A stretch of 64,000 bases of DNA from Rubrivivax sp. (GCA_027491255.1 JAIXWM010000122.1:34072-98071), one strand, 5' to 3'. Positions 9,216 through 20,626 are shown, counted from the first letter of the stretch. Numbers and translations are program-made. The notes: generated from the letters alone by a model not told the origin.

Positions 9216-9811
9216 CAGGATGGCTCCTGCGCCGTGGCGCCGGCGGCGCTGGCGCCGCGCGGGCTGCCGATCAGATGGTCGGCAAAGGCCGCCAGGTCGC
9301 GGTGCACGGTGGTCTCGGGTACCTGCTGCAGGATCTGCCGCAGGCCGTCCTCGTCCAGATCGGCGGCGCGGCCGCTGAGCACCAGGTGCGGCGGGCAGCC
9401 GGCGGCGCGCGCGGCCAGCAGGTCGCGCAGGGTGTCGGCGACCATCGGCACCCCGTGCAGGTCCATGCCGTAGCGCCGGCCGATGTCCAGCATCATTCCG
9501 GGCAGCGGCTTGCGGCACTCGCAGCGGTCCTCGGGGGTGTGAGGGCAGAAGAAGACGGCATCGATGCGCCCGCCGCTGCCCTGGGCCAGCCGCATCATCT
9601 GCTGGTGGATGGCATTGACCGAGGCCATGTCGATCATGCCGCGCCCGATGCCGGCCTGGTTGGTGGCCACCACCGCATGCCAGCCCGCATGGTTCAGGCG
9701 CGACAGCGCCTCGAGGGCGCCGCGGATCGGCACCCATTCCTCGGGGGACTTGACGTGGTCCTCGCGGTACTCGTTCAGGATGCCGTCACGGCCGAGGATA
9801 AGCAGCTTCAC
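9215..9811 (-). CDS. gmhB: GmhB-like D,D-heptose 1,7-bisphosphate phosphatase, nucleophile Asp replaced by Gly
   Basis: HAD-superfamily protein of 198 aa matching GmhB, which removes the 7-phosphate of heptose bisphosphate during LPS-core synthesis. The start is GTG. Family motifs present: KSPEEW, ATNQAGIGRG, CPHTPEDRCECRKP (the Cys/His zinc loop) and VPMVADTLRDL. Odd point: the first catalytic motif reads LILGRDGILN. Gly7 (codon GGC, 9793-9791) sits where the phospho-accepting Asp of DxDG is expected; Asp9 is kept. Either the enzyme is inactive or altered, or this lineage uses a variant motif. Located between glyS and plsC. Confidence 0.85.
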   Translation of the reverse strand: MKLLILGRDGILNEYREDHVKSPEEWVPIRGALEALSRLNHAGWHAVVATNQAGIGRGMIDMASVNAIHQQMMRLAQGSGGRIDAVFFCPHTPEDRCECRKPLPGMMLDIGRRYGMDLHGVPMVADTLRDLLAARAAGCPPHLVLSGRAADLDEDGLRQILQQVPETTVHRDLAAFADHLIGSPRGASAAGATAQEPS

Positions 9812-9851
9812 GGCAATGATTATCGTGGGCGCTGCGGTTCGGGGCGGCCCC

Positions 9852-11963
9852 TCATGCCGCCAGCCGTGCCAGGTCGGCCACGCGGTTCATGGCCCGGTGG
9901 AGTGCGCGCAGCAGTGCCAGACGATTGGCGCGCAGCGCCGGATCCTCGGCGTTCACCATCACGGCGTCGAAGAAGGCGTCCACCGGCGCCTTCAGCGCCG
10001 CCAGCGCCTGCAGCGATGCGGTCAGGTCGCCGGCTTCGAAGGCGGCTTCGGCGCGCGGTGCGACCGCATCCAGTGCGGCGGCCAGGGCCTGCTCGGCCGG
10101 CTCGACCAGGCGCGCCGGATCGATCTTGACCTCGGGCGCGTCGTCGGACTTGCGCAGGATGTTGCCCACGCGCTTGTTGGCGGCGGCCAGCGCCGCCGCC
10201 TCCGGCAGCGTGGCAAAGGCGCGCACGGCAGCCAGGCGCTGCGGCAGCGCTGCCCACTGCGCGGGCTCGAGCGCGAGCACGGCGTCGACCTCCTGCGCGC
10301 TCCAGCCCTGTTCGCGCAGCCAGCCCGACAGGCGCTCGTGCAGGAAGCGCAGCACTTCGGCCTGGGCCTGGCCATGGCCCTCGGGGAAGGCGCGGAAGGC
10401 CAGCCCCACGAGCTGCGGCACCGCCAGCCGCAGACGCCGCTCGACCAGCATCCGCACCACGCCCAGCGCGTGGCGCCGCAGCGCGAAGGGGTCCTTGTCC
10501 CCGGTGGGCAGCTGACCGATGCCGAACAGGCCGGCCAGCGTCTCGAGCTTGTCGGCCAGTGCCACCGCCAGGCCTGCATCGCCGCGCGGCAGCGCGTCGC
10601 CGGCGAAGCGCGGCTTGTAATGGTCTTCGATCGCATCGGCGATCGCGTCTCGCAGGCCGTCGTGGCGGGCGTAGTAGGCCCCCATGATGCCCTGCAGCTC
10701 AGGGAACTCGCCGACCATGTCGGTCAGCAGGTCAGCCTTGGCCAGCGTCGCCGCCTCGTCCGCGAGGTCGGCCAGCGCGAGGCCACCGATCTGCTCGCCG
10801 ATCTGGCGCGCGATCAGGCGCACGCGCTCGACACGCTCGCCCTGGGTCCCCAGCTTGCCGTGGTAGACGACCTTGGCCAGCCCGGGCACGCGCGAGGCCA
10901 GCGTGCGCTTGCGGTCCTGGTCGAAGAAGAACTTCGCGTCCGCCAGGCGCGGCCGCACGACGCGCTCGTTGCCGGTGATCACGCGCGACGGGTCGGCCGG
11001 ACTGACGTTGCTGACGACGAGGAAGCGGTGCGTGAGCCGGCCGTCGGCGTCCAGCATCGGGAAGTACTTCTGGTTGGCCTTCATCGTCAGGATCAGGCAT
11101 TCCTGGGGCACGGCGAGGAACTCGGGCTCGAAGGTGCAGCGCAGCACGTTCGGGCGCTCCACGAGCGCAGTCACCTCGTCCAGCAGCGCCTCGTCCTCCA
11201 CCGGGCGCAGACCTTCGCCCGCCGCGGCCTCACGCAGCTGGCGGGCGATCTCGGCGCGCCTCGCAGCGAACGAGGCGATCACCGCGCCTTGTTCGCGCAG
11301 GCGCTGCTCGTAGCCGTCGGCGTCGTCGATCACCACCGGGTCGACGGCGGCCTCGAAGCGGTGGCCGTGCGTCAGGCGGCCGGCGACGAGGCCCAATGCC
11401 GACACCGGCACCACTTCGCCGCCGTGCAAGGCCACGAGCGCATGCGCCGGGCGCACGAAGTTCACGCTCTTCCAGCCGTCGTCGAGCTGGTACTGCATCA
11501 CCTTCGGGATGGGCAGCTTTGCCAGGGCCTCGTCGAGCGCACGCTGCAGCCCTGCGACCAGCGTTGCGCCAGGCTGCACGCTGTCGAGGAACAGTGCCTC
11601 GGCCTTGCCATCGACCGCGCGGCGCAGCCCGGCGGCTGCCGCGGCGTCGGCGCCGAGCGCTGCCAGCTTCTTGCGCAGCGCCGGCGTCGGCGCACCCGTG
11701 GCGTCCAGGCCCACGGCTACCGGCATCAGCTTGTGCGACATGGCCTTCGGCGGCGCGACGCCGCGCACGGCGCTGATCCGGGCGGCCAGGCGGCGCGGTG
11801 AGGCGTAGCTCGTCAGCGCCGCGCCTTCGGCCAACAGGCCCTGGGCGCGCAGCCCGTCGTGCAGCGATTGCCCGAAGGCCTCGCCCAGGCGCTTGAGCGC
11901 CTTGGGCGGCAGTTCCTCGACGAAGAGCTCGACCAGCAGGGCCGGGGTGTGGGTGGTGTCCAT
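9852..11963 (-). CDS. glyS: Glycyl-tRNA synthetase beta subunit
   Basis: Beta subunit (703 aa) of the bacterial heterotetrameric glycyl-tRNA synthetase; binds tRNA-Gly and is needed for aminoacylation. N-terminal LLVELFVEELPPKALKRLG and the internal segment YFPMLDADGRLTHRFLVVSN are typical, and the length matches the family (about 690-710). It begins 3 bp after the glyQ stop, giving the usual glyQ-glyS order. The Ala-rich C-terminal half corresponds to the anticodon-binding helical domain (DALR-type). Confidence 0.97.
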   Translation of the reverse strand: MDTTHTPALLVELFVEELPPKALKRLGEAFGQSLHDGLRAQGLLAEGAALTSYASPRRLAARISAVRGVAPPKAMSHKLMPVAVGLDATGAPTPALRKKLAALGADAAAAAGLRRAVDGKAEALFLDSVQPGATLVAGLQRALDEALAKLPIPKVMQYQLDDGWKSVNFVRPAHALVALHGGEVVPVSALGLVAGRLTHGHRFEAAVDPVVIDDADGYEQRLREQGAVIASFAARRAEIARQLREAAAGEGLRPVEDEALLDEVTALVERPNVLRCTFEPEFLAVPQECLILTMKANQKYFPMLDADGRLTHRFLVVSNVSPADPSRVITGNERVVRPRLADAKFFFDQDRKRTLASRVPGLAKVVYHGKLGTQGERVERVRLIARQIGEQIGGLALADLADEAATLAKADLLTDMVGEFPELQGIMGAYYARHDGLRDAIADAIEDHYKPRFAGDALPRGDAGLAVALADKLETLAGLFGIGQLPTGDKDPFALRRHALGVVRMLVERRLRLAVPQLVGLAFRAFPEGHGQAQAEVLRFLHERLSGWLREQGWSAQEVDAVLALEPAQWAALPQRLAAVRAFATLPEAAALAAANKRVGNILRKSDDAPEVKIDPARLVEPAEQALAAALDAVAPRAEAAFEAGDLTASLQALAALKAPVDAFFDAVMVNAEDPALRANRLALLRALHRAMNRVADLARLAA

Positions 11964-11966
11964 CGT

Positions 11967-12932
11967 TCAGGCCTCCTGGCGCTGCGGAGCCTGGGCTGCG
12001 CGCTGGGCCAGCACCTCCTCGGCCCAGGCGCGCGGCGCCATCGGAAAGCCGAGCCGGGCACGGCTGTCGACATAGCTTTGCGCCACGGCGCGGGCCAGAT
12101 GCCGGATGCGGCCGATGTAGGCGGCGCGCTCGGTCACGCTGATCGCGCCGCGCGCGTCCAGCAGGTTGAACGAGTGGGCGGCCTTCAGCACCTGCTCGTA
12201 GGCGGGCAGCGCGAGCTGCTGCGCGATCAGGTGCAGCGCCGTCTTCTCGTGCGCGCCGAAGGCTCCCAACAGGAAGTCCACGTCGCTGTGCTCGAAGTTG
12301 TAGGTGCTCTGCTCGACCTCGTTCTGGTGGTAGACGTCGCGGTAGTGAAGGCGACTCGAGGTCGCGCCGGGCGTCGCCGCAGCGCTTTCGGTCCAGACCA
12401 GGTCGTAGACGTTCTCCACGCCCTGGATGTACATCGCCAGGCGCTCCAGGCCGTAGGTGATCTCGCCGGTCACGGGCTTGCAGTCGATCCCGCCCACCTG
12501 CTGGAAATAGGTGAACTGGGTCACCTCCATGCCGTTGAGCCAGACCTCCCAGCCCAGGCCCCAGGCCCCGAGCGTCGGGTTCTCCCAGTCGTCCTCGACG
12601 AAGCGGATGTCATTGCTCTGCAAGTCCAGCCCCAGGGCCTGCAGAGAGCCGAGGTAGAGCTCGAGGATGTTCTTCGGCGCCGGCTTGAGCACCACCTGGT
12701 ACTGGTAGTAATGCTGCAGGCGGTTCGGGTTGTCGCCGTAGCGGCCGTCCTTGGGGCGCCGGCTGGGCTGCACGTAGGCGGCCTTCCAGGGCTCGGGCCC
12801 GAGGGCGCGCAGGAAGGTCGCGGTATGGCTGGTGCCGGCACCGACCTCCATGTCGTAGGGTTGCAGGAGCGCGCAGCCCTGCGCGTCCCAGTAGGACTGC
12901 AGGTTCAGGATCATCTGCTGGAAGGTCAGCAT
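11967..12932 (-). CDS. glyQ: Glycyl-tRNA synthetase alpha subunit
   Basis: Catalytic class-IIc subunit that forms glycyl-adenylate and charges tRNA-Gly together with GlyS. 321 aa from ATG 12932, starting [15 protein letters not shown]. The motif [18 protein letters not shown] and the conserved tract [19 protein letters not shown] mark the subunit. The longer upstream frame (Arg/Ala-rich) is antisense to lnt and was discarded. It lies 71 bp after lnt, within the corC-lnt-glyQ-glyS run. Confidence 0.97.
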   Translation of the reverse strand: MLTFQQMILNLQSYWDAQGCALLQPYDMEVGAGTSHTATFLRALGPEPWKAAYVQPSRRPKDGRYGDNPNRLQHYYQYQVVLKPAPKNILELYLGSLQALGLDLQSNDIRFVEDDWENPTLGAWGLGWEVWLNGMEVTQFTYFQQVGGIDCKPVTGEITYGLERLAMYIQGVENVYDLVWTESAAATPGATSSRLHYRDVYHQNEVEQSTYNFEHSDVDFLLGAFGAHEKTALHLIAQQLALPAYEQVLKAAHSFNLLDARGAISVTERAAYIGRIRHLARAVAQSYVDSRARLGFPMAPRAWAEEVLAQRAAQAPQRQEA

Positions 12933-13003
12933 GGCAGTGGCCGGCGACGGCCCCCGATCTGGGAAAACCCGAAAGTTTACGGGGGCGGGCCGTGCAGGCC
13001 GGT

Positions 13004-14626
13004 TCAGGGGGCGTGGCTGCGGCGGCGCGCGCAGGCGGCGACCAGCGCGAGCGCCAAGGCAAACAGGGGCCACAAGCCCCAGCGCCCGGCCCAGGCGGCG
13101 TAGGGCGTCGTGCCGATGCGGCCCTCGAACTCCCCGTCGAGCAGGCCGCGCTGGCGCGGCTCGAGCCGGTGCGTGACCAGGCCGCGATGGTCGACGATCG
13201 CCGTCGAGCCGGTGTTGGTCGCGCGCAGCATGGGCCGCTGCAGTTCGAGCGCGCGCAGGCGCGAGATGTTCAAGTGCTGCGGTATGGCCACCGTGTCGCC
13301 GAACCAGCCGATGTTGCTGAGGTTGACGAGCACCGTCGGGGCCTGGGCGGCGTCGACGAAGCGCACGGCGAGCTCCTCGCCGAACAGGTCCTCGTAGCAG
13401 ATGTTGGGAGCCAGGCGTTGCCCGCCCACGGCCAGCGAGGGCGCGTTCACCGGGCCGCGGTCGAAGTCGCCAAGGGGGATCTGCATCAGTTCGGTGAACC
13501 AGCGAAAGCCCCACGGTATGAACTCGCCGAAGGGCACGAGATGGGCCTTGTCGTAGCGATAGGCCTGCGCCTGGCCCGGCAGCAGCCCGACCGCCGAATT
13601 GGTGTAGCCGGTCTCGAAGCTGCCCAGCGGCATGCCGATGAGTGCGGCCTGGGTGGACTTCTGGAAGTGCTGCGCCAGCGTCTGCCACCAATCTGGGGCG
13701 ATCGCGGCGAGTTGCGTGGGCAGCAGTGGAAGGGCGGTTTCCGGGGCGACCACGAGCTGCCCGCGCGCCTGCGTGAGGGCATCACCCAACCAGGCAAGGT
13801 GTTGCGGCAGGCGCTCACCCGAGAACTTCTCGTCCTGCGCCACCCGTGGCTGCAGCAGGGTCACCGACATCCGGCCCGCCGTCTGCGTGAATTCCAGCGG
13901 GCGCAGCAGGGCGGGCGCCAGCAGCAGCGCCAGGCCTGCGGCGACGGACAGGGCGCGGGGGCCATGCGCAAGCGCACGCTGCCTGCGCGTGCCGTCACCT
14001 GGTCCTGTGCCCGGCGGCGCCCCGGTCGGCACGGCGCCGAACACGGCCAGCGAGGCGGCAAAGGCCAGCACCGCACCCATTCCATACACGCCGATCCAGG
14101 GCGCGAGCCCCGCCAGCGGTGCGTCGACCTGGGTGTAGCCGCTGGCGGCCCAGGGAAAGCCTGTGAACAGCGCGCCGCGGGCCCACTCCGCCAGCAGCCA
14201 CAGCGCCGCAAACAGCCCGGCGTCGCGCAAGGGCTGGCCGCTGCGCCAGCGTGCCCAGGCGGCGCAGGCCAGCGCCAGGTAGCACGACAGCGCCGCGGCC
14301 AGGGCCAGCACGGCCAGCGCCGCCATCCAAGCCGGCAGCCCACCGTAGCGGTGCATGCTGATGTGCAGCCACCACACGGCGGCGAGCAGCCAGGCGGTGC
14401 CGAAGACGCCGCCGAGCCAGGCCGCGCGCCCGACGCCGGCCTGCCGCAGCCGCCAGCCGAGCACGCCCACGGCCAGCGGCGCCGCCGCCCAGGCCTCGGT
14501 GTAGGTGCAGGCCAGCGGCAGCGCCGCGCCTGCAGTTGCGACGGTCAAGGTGTCGAGCGCGGCCCTGCCCGCCCGCGGGCCGCGCGCCTCGTCCACCGCG
14601 TGTTCCGGGGTGTCGGGCCCGTGCAC
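13004..14626 (-). CDS. lnt: Apolipoprotein N-acyltransferase
   Basis: Polytopic inner-membrane enzyme that transfers a third acyl chain to the N-terminal cysteine of lipoproteins. 540 aa. Roughly the first 225 residues form hydrophobic helices; a nitrilase-type domain follows with catalytic Glu in VVAPETALP, Lys in the region around PFGEFIPWG, and Cys in [11 protein letters not shown]. The start is a GTG directly next to the corC TGA stop, so it is tightly coupled. The first Met does not come until the membrane region, so a non-ATG start is required. Partner of lolB (28563) in lipoprotein maturation. Confidence 0.95.
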   Translation of the reverse strand: MHGPDTPEHAVDEARGPRAGRAALDTLTVATAGAALPLACTYTEAWAAAPLAVGVLGWRLRQAGVGRAAWLGGVFGTAWLLAAVWWLHISMHRYGGLPAWMAALAVLALAAALSCYLALACAAWARWRSGQPLRDAGLFAALWLLAEWARGALFTGFPWAASGYTQVDAPLAGLAPWIGVYGMGAVLAFAASLAVFGAVPTGAPPGTGPGDGTRRQRALAHGPRALSVAAGLALLLAPALLRPLEFTQTAGRMSVTLLQPRVAQDEKFSGERLPQHLAWLGDALTQARGQLVVAPETALPLLPTQLAAIAPDWWQTLAQHFQKSTQAALIGMPLGSFETGYTNSAVGLLPGQAQAYRYDKAHLVPFGEFIPWGFRWFTELMQIPLGDFDRGPVNAPSLAVGGQRLAPNICYEDLFGEELAVRFVDAAQAPTVLVNLSNIGWFGDTVAIPQHLNISRLRALELQRPMLRATNTGSTAIVDHRGLVTHRLEPRQRGLLDGEFEGRIGTTPYAAWAGRWGLWPLFALALALVAACARRRSHAP

Positions 14627-15532
14627 TCAGCCCGCCGCCTCGAGGGCGGCTGCGTCATCGAGGGGCGCGCGCGCGACGCGGAACCATCGCACGGCGCCGC
14701 CCCGGGTCAGCATCACGGTGAAGCGCAGGCCCGCCAGGTCCACCGCCTCGCCCCGGCGGGGCACCCTGCCCAGCCGATCGGCCACCAGGCCGCCGATGGT
14801 GTCGAAGTCCTCCTGAGGCAGTTCCACAGCGAAGGTGTCGTTGACGACCCGCACCTGCGCATCGCCAGCCACGCGGTGGCTGCCATCGGCCAGCGAGACG
14901 ATGCCGCTGTCGGCGTCGCGCTCGTCGAACTCGTCCTCGATCTCGCCGACGATCTCCTCGAGCACGTCCTCGATCGTGATCAGCCCGGCGGTGTTGCCGA
15001 ACTCGTCGATCACGATCGCGAGGTGATTGCGATTCGAGCGGAAGTCGCGCAACAACTCGTTCAGGCCCTTGCTCTCGGGGACGAAGACCGCGGGCCGCAG
15101 CAGCGTGCGCAGGTTCAGCTCGGGCGCGCGCTGCAGCTTCAGCAGGTCCTTGGCGAGCAGGATGCCGATGATGTTGTCGCGCTCGCCGTCGTGCACCGGG
15201 AAGCGCGAATGCCCGGTGTCGATGACCAGGGCGAGCAGTTCGTCGTAGGGAGCGTTGATGTCCAGCAGGTCCATGCGCGGCGCGGCGACCATGACGTCGC
15301 CGGCCGTCATGTCGGCCATGCGGATCACGCCCTCGAGCATGGCACGCGATTCGGGCCCGATCAGCTCGCGCTGCTCGGCGTCGGCCAGCGATTCGATCAG
15401 CTCGTCGCGGGAGTCGGGGCCTGGGGAGATGAATTCGACCAGCCGCTCGAAGAGGGTGCGCTTGTCGAGAGGCTTGTCGGCACCGCGCGCGGTCGGATGG
15501 CGCGGTGCCTTGGCTGGCGGAGTTTCTGACAC
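14627..15532 (-). CDS. corC: CBS-domain HlyC/CorC-family protein (YbeX-like)
   Basis: Soluble CorC/YbeX-type protein of 301 aa. Two CBS domains lie at residues about 70-190 (SRFPVHDGERDNIIGILLAKD; IVIDEFGNTAGLITIEDVLEE), then a C-terminal CorC_HlyC transporter-associated domain. In other bacteria it is linked to Mg/Co efflux or ribosome homeostasis. The GTG at 15532 is chosen because the protein then begins near the conserved LFERLVEFISPGPDSRDEL region; an upstream extension to 15646 is Arg/Pro-rich and unconvincing. First gene of the corC-lnt pair, an arrangement widely conserved in proteobacteria. Confidence 0.92.
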   Translation of the reverse strand: MSETPPAKAPRHPTARGADKPLDKRTLFERLVEFISPGPDSRDELIESLADAEQRELIGPESRAMLEGVIRMADMTAGDVMVAAPRMDLLDINAPYDELLALVIDTGHSRFPVHDGERDNIIGILLAKDLLKLQRAPELNLRTLLRPAVFVPESKGLNELLRDFRSNRNHLAIVIDEFGNTAGLITIEDVLEEIVGEIEDEFDERDADSGIVSLADGSHRVAGDAQVRVVNDTFAVELPQEDFDTIGGLVADRLGRVPRRGEAVDLAGLRFTVMLTRGGAVRWFRVARAPLDDAAALEAAG

Positions 15533-15687
15533 GATCGTGCCGGAAGTGACGACAGGCAGGAGAATACCGCAGCGCCAGTCGCGCGGTGCCGCAAAGCGGA
15601 CCGCCGGCTGAGCGGGCGGCTTGAATTCCGCCCGCGTGCACTGCAACTCAGCCCCACACCATTCAGCGCCCGAACGCGCCCCACGCC

Positions 15688-16734
15688 ATGTCCCTCATCC
15701 CTGTCACCATCCTCACCGGTTTCCTCGGCGCCGGAAAGACGACGCTGCTCAAGCGCGTGCTGACCGAGGCCCACGGCCAGAAGATCGCCGTGATCGAGAA
15801 CGAATTCGGCGCGGAGAACATCGACAACGACATCCTGTCGGTGAGCACCGAGGAGCAGATCATCCAGATGAGCAACGGCTGCGTGTGCTGCACGATCCGC
15901 GAGGACCTGCGCACCACGCTGGCCGAACTGGCGGAGAAGCGGCGCAAGGGCGAACTGCACTTCGAGCGTGTCGTCATCGAGACCACGGGCCTGGCCGACC
16001 CCGGGCCGGTGGCCCAGACCTTCTTCATGGACGACGAGGTGGCGGGCAGCTTCCTGCTCGACTCCATCCTGACCCTGGTCGATGCCAAGCACGCCGACCA
16101 GCAACTTGACACGCGCCAGGAGGCGCGCCGGCAGGTGGGCTTCGCCGACCAGATCTTCATCAGCAAGACCGACCTCGTGCCCCCGGGCGCGGTCGACGCC
16201 TTGGTTCACCGCCTCAAGCACATGAACCCGCGCGCGCCGCACCGCGCGGTGCACTTCGGTGAGGTGTCGATCGCGGAGGTGTTCGACCTGCGCGGCTTCA
16301 ATCTGAATGCCAAGCTCGACATCGACCCCGATTTCCTCAATGCCGACGACGGCCACGGCCACGATCATGGGCACGACCATGACCATGACCATGAGCACGG
16401 CGAGCATTGCGATCATCCCCATCACCACCGCCACGACGACGACGTCAAGTCCTTCGTCTACCGCGCCGACCGGGCCTTCCATCCGGCCAAGCTCGAGGAT
16501 TTCCTCGGCGCCGTGGTCCAGGTCTACGGCCCGAAGATGCTGCGCTACAAGGGTGTGCTGCACATGAAAGGCAGCGACCGCAAGGTCGTCTTCCAGGGCG
16601 TGCACCAGTTGATGGGCAGCGACCTCGGCCCGAAATGGGCGCCCGGCGAGAAGAAGGAAAGCCGCATGGTCTTCATCGGCATCGACCTCCCGCGCGAGGT
16701 GCTGGAGCAGGGCCTGGAGCAGTGCCTCGTCTGA
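15688..16734 (+). CDS. CobW/G3E-family GTPase, putative zinc metallochaperone
   Basis: G3E GTPase of 348 aa. Walker A GFLGAGKTTLLKR (residues about 11-23), the metal-binding GCVCC motif (CxCC), an ETTGLADP switch region and SKTDL base recognition. A His/Asp-rich loop at about residues 222-253 (GHGHDHGHDHDHDHEHG) is a typical metal-sensing insert. A CobW_C domain follows. Members deliver zinc to client proteins. It is upstream of dksA on the same strand with a 183-bp gap. No Zur-type operator is visible upstream, so zinc control is not shown. Confidence 0.92.
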   Translation: MSLIPVTILTGFLGAGKTTLLKRVLTEAHGQKIAVIENEFGAENIDNDILSVSTEEQIIQMSNGCVCCTIREDLRTTLAELAEKRRKGELHFERVVIETTGLADPGPVAQTFFMDDEVAGSFLLDSILTLVDAKHADQQLDTRQEARRQVGFADQIFISKTDLVPPGAVDALVHRLKHMNPRAPHRAVHFGEVSIAEVFDLRGFNLNAKLDIDPDFLNADDGHGHDHGHDHDHDHEHGEHCDHPHHHRHDDDVKSFVYRADRAFHPAKLEDFLGAVVQVYGPKMLRYKGVLHMKGSDRKVVFQGVHQLMGSDLGPKWAPGEKKESRMVFIGIDLPREVLEQGLEQCLV

Positions 16735-16806
16735 GGGCATATCCGTTTGCAGAGCTCTTCGGCGCCGCGGTGTCGGCGCTGAATGCAGGCGGCGTGCCGC
16801 CGTGGC

Positions 16807-16812
16807 TACAAT
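16807..16812 (+). promoter_or_regulatory. Possible -10 element for dksA
   Basis: TACAAT, one mismatch from TATAAT, lies 105 bp upstream of the dksA GTG. The -35 position 17 bp upstream (TGCAGG) is a poor match, so this is tentative. Confidence 0.35.
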
Positions 16813-16917
16813 CCGCGCGCTTCGGCAGGGGGGGCGGCTTTGGTCGCGGGTCTCCTGGCCGAGCCCGGCATGCACCCGCAGGATCCCGGCACAAGGACCC
16901 CAGGCCAGGAGAGACCC

Positions 16918-17559
16918 GTGAGCAAGACCCCTGCCAAGCCGGCTGCAGCCCCCAAGGCGGTCAGCGCCAAGACGGGCGGCAAGCCGGAACCCGTCAAGTC
17001 CGTGGCACCGGCGCCCACACACTCATTTGCTGATCGTTTCGGACCGGTGCGTGCGCCGGCCCGGGCTCACCCTGAACCGATGGAACCTGTGAAGACTCCG
17101 GTCAAGTCCGACCCCAAGCTGGCCAACGCCTGGAAGACCAAGGCGGGCCGCGACCTGACCGAGGACGAGCTCCTGGCGATGCCCGAGTCGGAGTACATGA
17201 ACGACAAGCAACTGGAGTTCTTCCGCGCCCGCCTGCAGGGCCAGAAGGATGACCTGCTGTCCAACGCCGGCGAGACCACCGAGCATCTGCGCGAGGACAC
17301 GACCATCGTGCCCGACCCGGCCGACCGCGCCACGATCGAGGAGGAGCACGCCCTGGAGTTGCGCACCCGCGACCGCGAGCGCAAGCTGCTGAAGAAGATC
17401 AGCCAGGCCCTGGCCCTGCTGGACACCGGCGAGTACGGGTACTGCGACGAGACCGGCGAGCCCATCGGACTGCCGCGCCTGCTGGCGCGTCCGACGGCGA
17501 CGCTGTCCCTGGAGGCGCAGCAGCGGCGCGAACTCAAGCAGAAGATGTTCGGCGATTGA
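16918..17559 (+). CDS. dksA: DksA, single-cysteine type
   Basis: RNA-polymerase secondary-channel factor acting with ppGpp in the stringent response. 213 aa from GTG 16918; the AGGAGAG ribosome-binding site at 16907 decides the start. The acidic coiled-coil tip is intact as DPADRATIEEE. The zinc-finger region reads GYCDETGEPIG...PTATLSLEAQQ, with only one Cys (176) in the whole protein where classic DksA has four, so it probably does not bind structural zinc. The first ~70 residues are a Lys/Pro/Ala-rich extension absent from E. coli DksA (151 aa). Between cobW-like GTPase and hslVU. Confidence 0.93.
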   Translation: MSKTPAKPAAAPKAVSAKTGGKPEPVKSVAPAPTHSFADRFGPVRAPARAHPEPMEPVKTPVKSDPKLANAWKTKAGRDLTEDELLAMPESEYMNDKQLEFFRARLQGQKDDLLSNAGETTEHLREDTTIVPDPADRATIEEEHALELRTRDRERKLLKKISQALALLDTGEYGYCDETGEPIGLPRLLARPTATLSLEAQQRRELKQKMFGD

Positions 17560-17566
17560 CGGCCAT

Positions 17567-17581
17567 GGCGGTGGAACCGCC
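17567..17581 (+). terminator. Hairpin after dksA
   Basis: ggcggt-gga-accgcc forms a 6-bp stem with a 3-nt loop 8 bp after the dksA stop, followed by CGCCTTGCTTG rather than a clean T-run. It is a weak terminator candidate. The remaining ~220 bp before hslV show no supported gene. Confidence 0.3.
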
Positions 17582-17804
17582 GCCTTGCTTGCCGGTCAAG
17601 GTCCACGGGGCCCCTTCTGCGCGTCGAAATGTCGCTGACGGGTGGTTGGTGGGTGCGGCTCCTCGGGCATGCCGACCTCGCCCTGGGTTTGCGTGTATCG
17701 CGCTTGGCGCGCCGGCGGCTTCGGCAAGTCAACGACCGTGCGGCCGACCGCGAGCCAGACCGGCCGGACGAGCCCCTTTTCCTGCAGCCTGAGGGCCACC
17801 CTGC

Positions 17805-18340
17805 ATGAACGACAGTTTTCACGGCACGACCATCCTCAGCGTGCGTCGCGGCGCGCGCGTGGCCATGGGCGGTGACGGCCAGGTCACGCTCGGCAACATC
17901 GTTGTCAAGGCGAGCGCGCGCAAGGTGCGCAAGCTCCACCGCGACCAGGTGCTCGCCGGGTTCGCCGGTGCCACGGCCGATGCCTTCACGCTGTTCGAGC
18001 GTTTCGAGGCCAAGCTCGAAAAGCACCAGGGCCACCTGGTGCGCGCGGCGGTCGAACTGACCAAGGACTGGCGCACCGACCGCGTTTTGCGTCGGCTCGA
18101 AGCCATGCTCGCCGTGGCCGACCGGGAGAGCTCGCTCATCATCACCGGCAACGGCGACGTGCTCGAGCCCGAGCGCGGCATCGTGGCCATTGGCTCGGGC
18201 GGTGCCTACGCCCAGGCGGCGGCGATGGCGCTGATGGAGCACACCGAGCTCGCCCCGTCCGAGGTGGTGGCCAAGGCGCTGTCGATCGCCGGCGAGCTGT
18301 GCATCTACACCAATCAACGCCACACGATCGAGGTGCTCGA

Positions 18341-18344
<4 letters not shown>
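17805..18344 (+). CDS. hslV: ATP-dependent protease subunit HslV
   Basis: Peptidase subunit of the HslUV (ClpQY) protease, N-terminal-nucleophile family. 179 aa beginning [16 protein letters not shown]; processing should expose the first Thr of TTI as the nucleophile after removal of seven residues. [11 protein letters not shown] and [19 protein letters not shown] are family hallmarks. Its stop overlaps the GTG start of hslU (GTGA), so the two subunits are co-translated. Confidence 0.96.
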
Positions 18345-19675
<1,331 letters not shown>

Positions 19676-19727
19676 AGGCTGAGAGGCTTCCCCTCGTGGT
19701 TGCCGTGCGCGCGCAGACTCCCCGCCT

Positions 19728-20495
19728 TCAGCCGCCCGCACGCTCGGCTTGCAGCACCAGCAGGCCGTCGAAGATCAGCGCGTCGACGAGCTCATGCGGA
19801 ACGTCGAGATAGGGTGAGACCTTCCAGCCCGCGCCGCCGGTCATGAGGGTGTGCGGCGGTCGGCCGCAGTGCGCGCTCAGGCGCCGGTGCATGCGCTCGA
19901 TCGCACCGGTGATCGCGTAGGTGCCGCCGCTGGTCAGCGCGTCACTCGTGTTCTTCGGAAAGTCGACGACCTCGCCCGTGGGTACGCGCAGGCCGGCGGT
20001 GCCGCCTTCGAGCGCGCGCAGCATGATGCCGTGTCCGGGCAGGATCAGGCCGCCGAGGAAGTGGCCGTCGGCGTCCATCGCGTCCACAGTGACAGCAGTG
20101 CCGATCATGACGACCAGCACCGGCCCCGATTCGCCGCGCGCGACGCAGCGCCAGCGTGCACCGACCTGGGCCACGAAGCGGTCGGTGCCGAGCCGCCCCG
20201 GATGGTCGTAGCCGTTGATGACGCCACCGCCCTTCGGGCCCGAGGCCACCCAGCGACCGGGAATGTCCCACAGTTCGAGTTGTTCCTCGACCCGCTTGCG
20301 CACCGCATCGCCGGCGACGTTGCAGCCCAGCATGCCCTCGGGCACTGGAAGGTTGCGCCAGTCGCCCTCGGCCAGGGTGTCGATGTGCTCCAGGAAGACC
20401 GCGCCCTGGGCCAGCAGCCGCGCTGCCGGCCGGCCGGAGTCGAACACGGCCCACTTCAGCCGCGTGTTGCCGATGTCGATTGCCAGAAAACCCAT
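19728..20495 (-). CDS. coaX: Type III pantothenate kinase
   Basis: First enzyme of CoA synthesis (pantothenate phosphorylation), CoaX family. 255 aa. The N-terminal phosphate-binding motif is [12 protein letters not shown], with GTDR and [23 protein letters not shown] for substrate and metal binding. The start is placed at ATG 20495, six codons inside a longer frame, because family members begin directly before the DIGNT motif. Convergent with hslU. The later CoA-pathway gene coaD lies 4 kb away on the other strand. Confidence 0.93.
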   Translation of the reverse strand: MGFLAIDIGNTRLKWAVFDSGRPAARLLAQGAVFLEHIDTLAEGDWRNLPVPEGMLGCNVAGDAVRKRVEEQLELWDIPGRWVASGPKGGGVINGYDHPGRLGTDRFVAQVGARWRCVARGESGPVLVVMIGTAVTVDAMDADGHFLGGLILPGHGIMLRALEGGTAGLRVPTGEVVDFPKNTSDALTSGGTYAITGAIERMHRRLSAHCGRPPHTLMTGGAGWKVSPYLDVPHELVDALIFDGLLVLQAERAGG

Positions 20496-20626
20496 GGACC
20501 GCGCCCTCGCCACTCCCCCTGACCGCAGCCCTGCATCCTAACCACTGGAGCCCGGGTCTTGCGCCGCCCTGAGGGTTTGCCCGCCGCCTGGCAAGCTCGT
20601 GTCAGGCGGAGATGGCATCATTGCAA

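Noticed and set aside
15533..15687. Zur box upstream of the CobW-type GTPase
   Set aside because: No AT-rich palindrome of the Zur type is visible.
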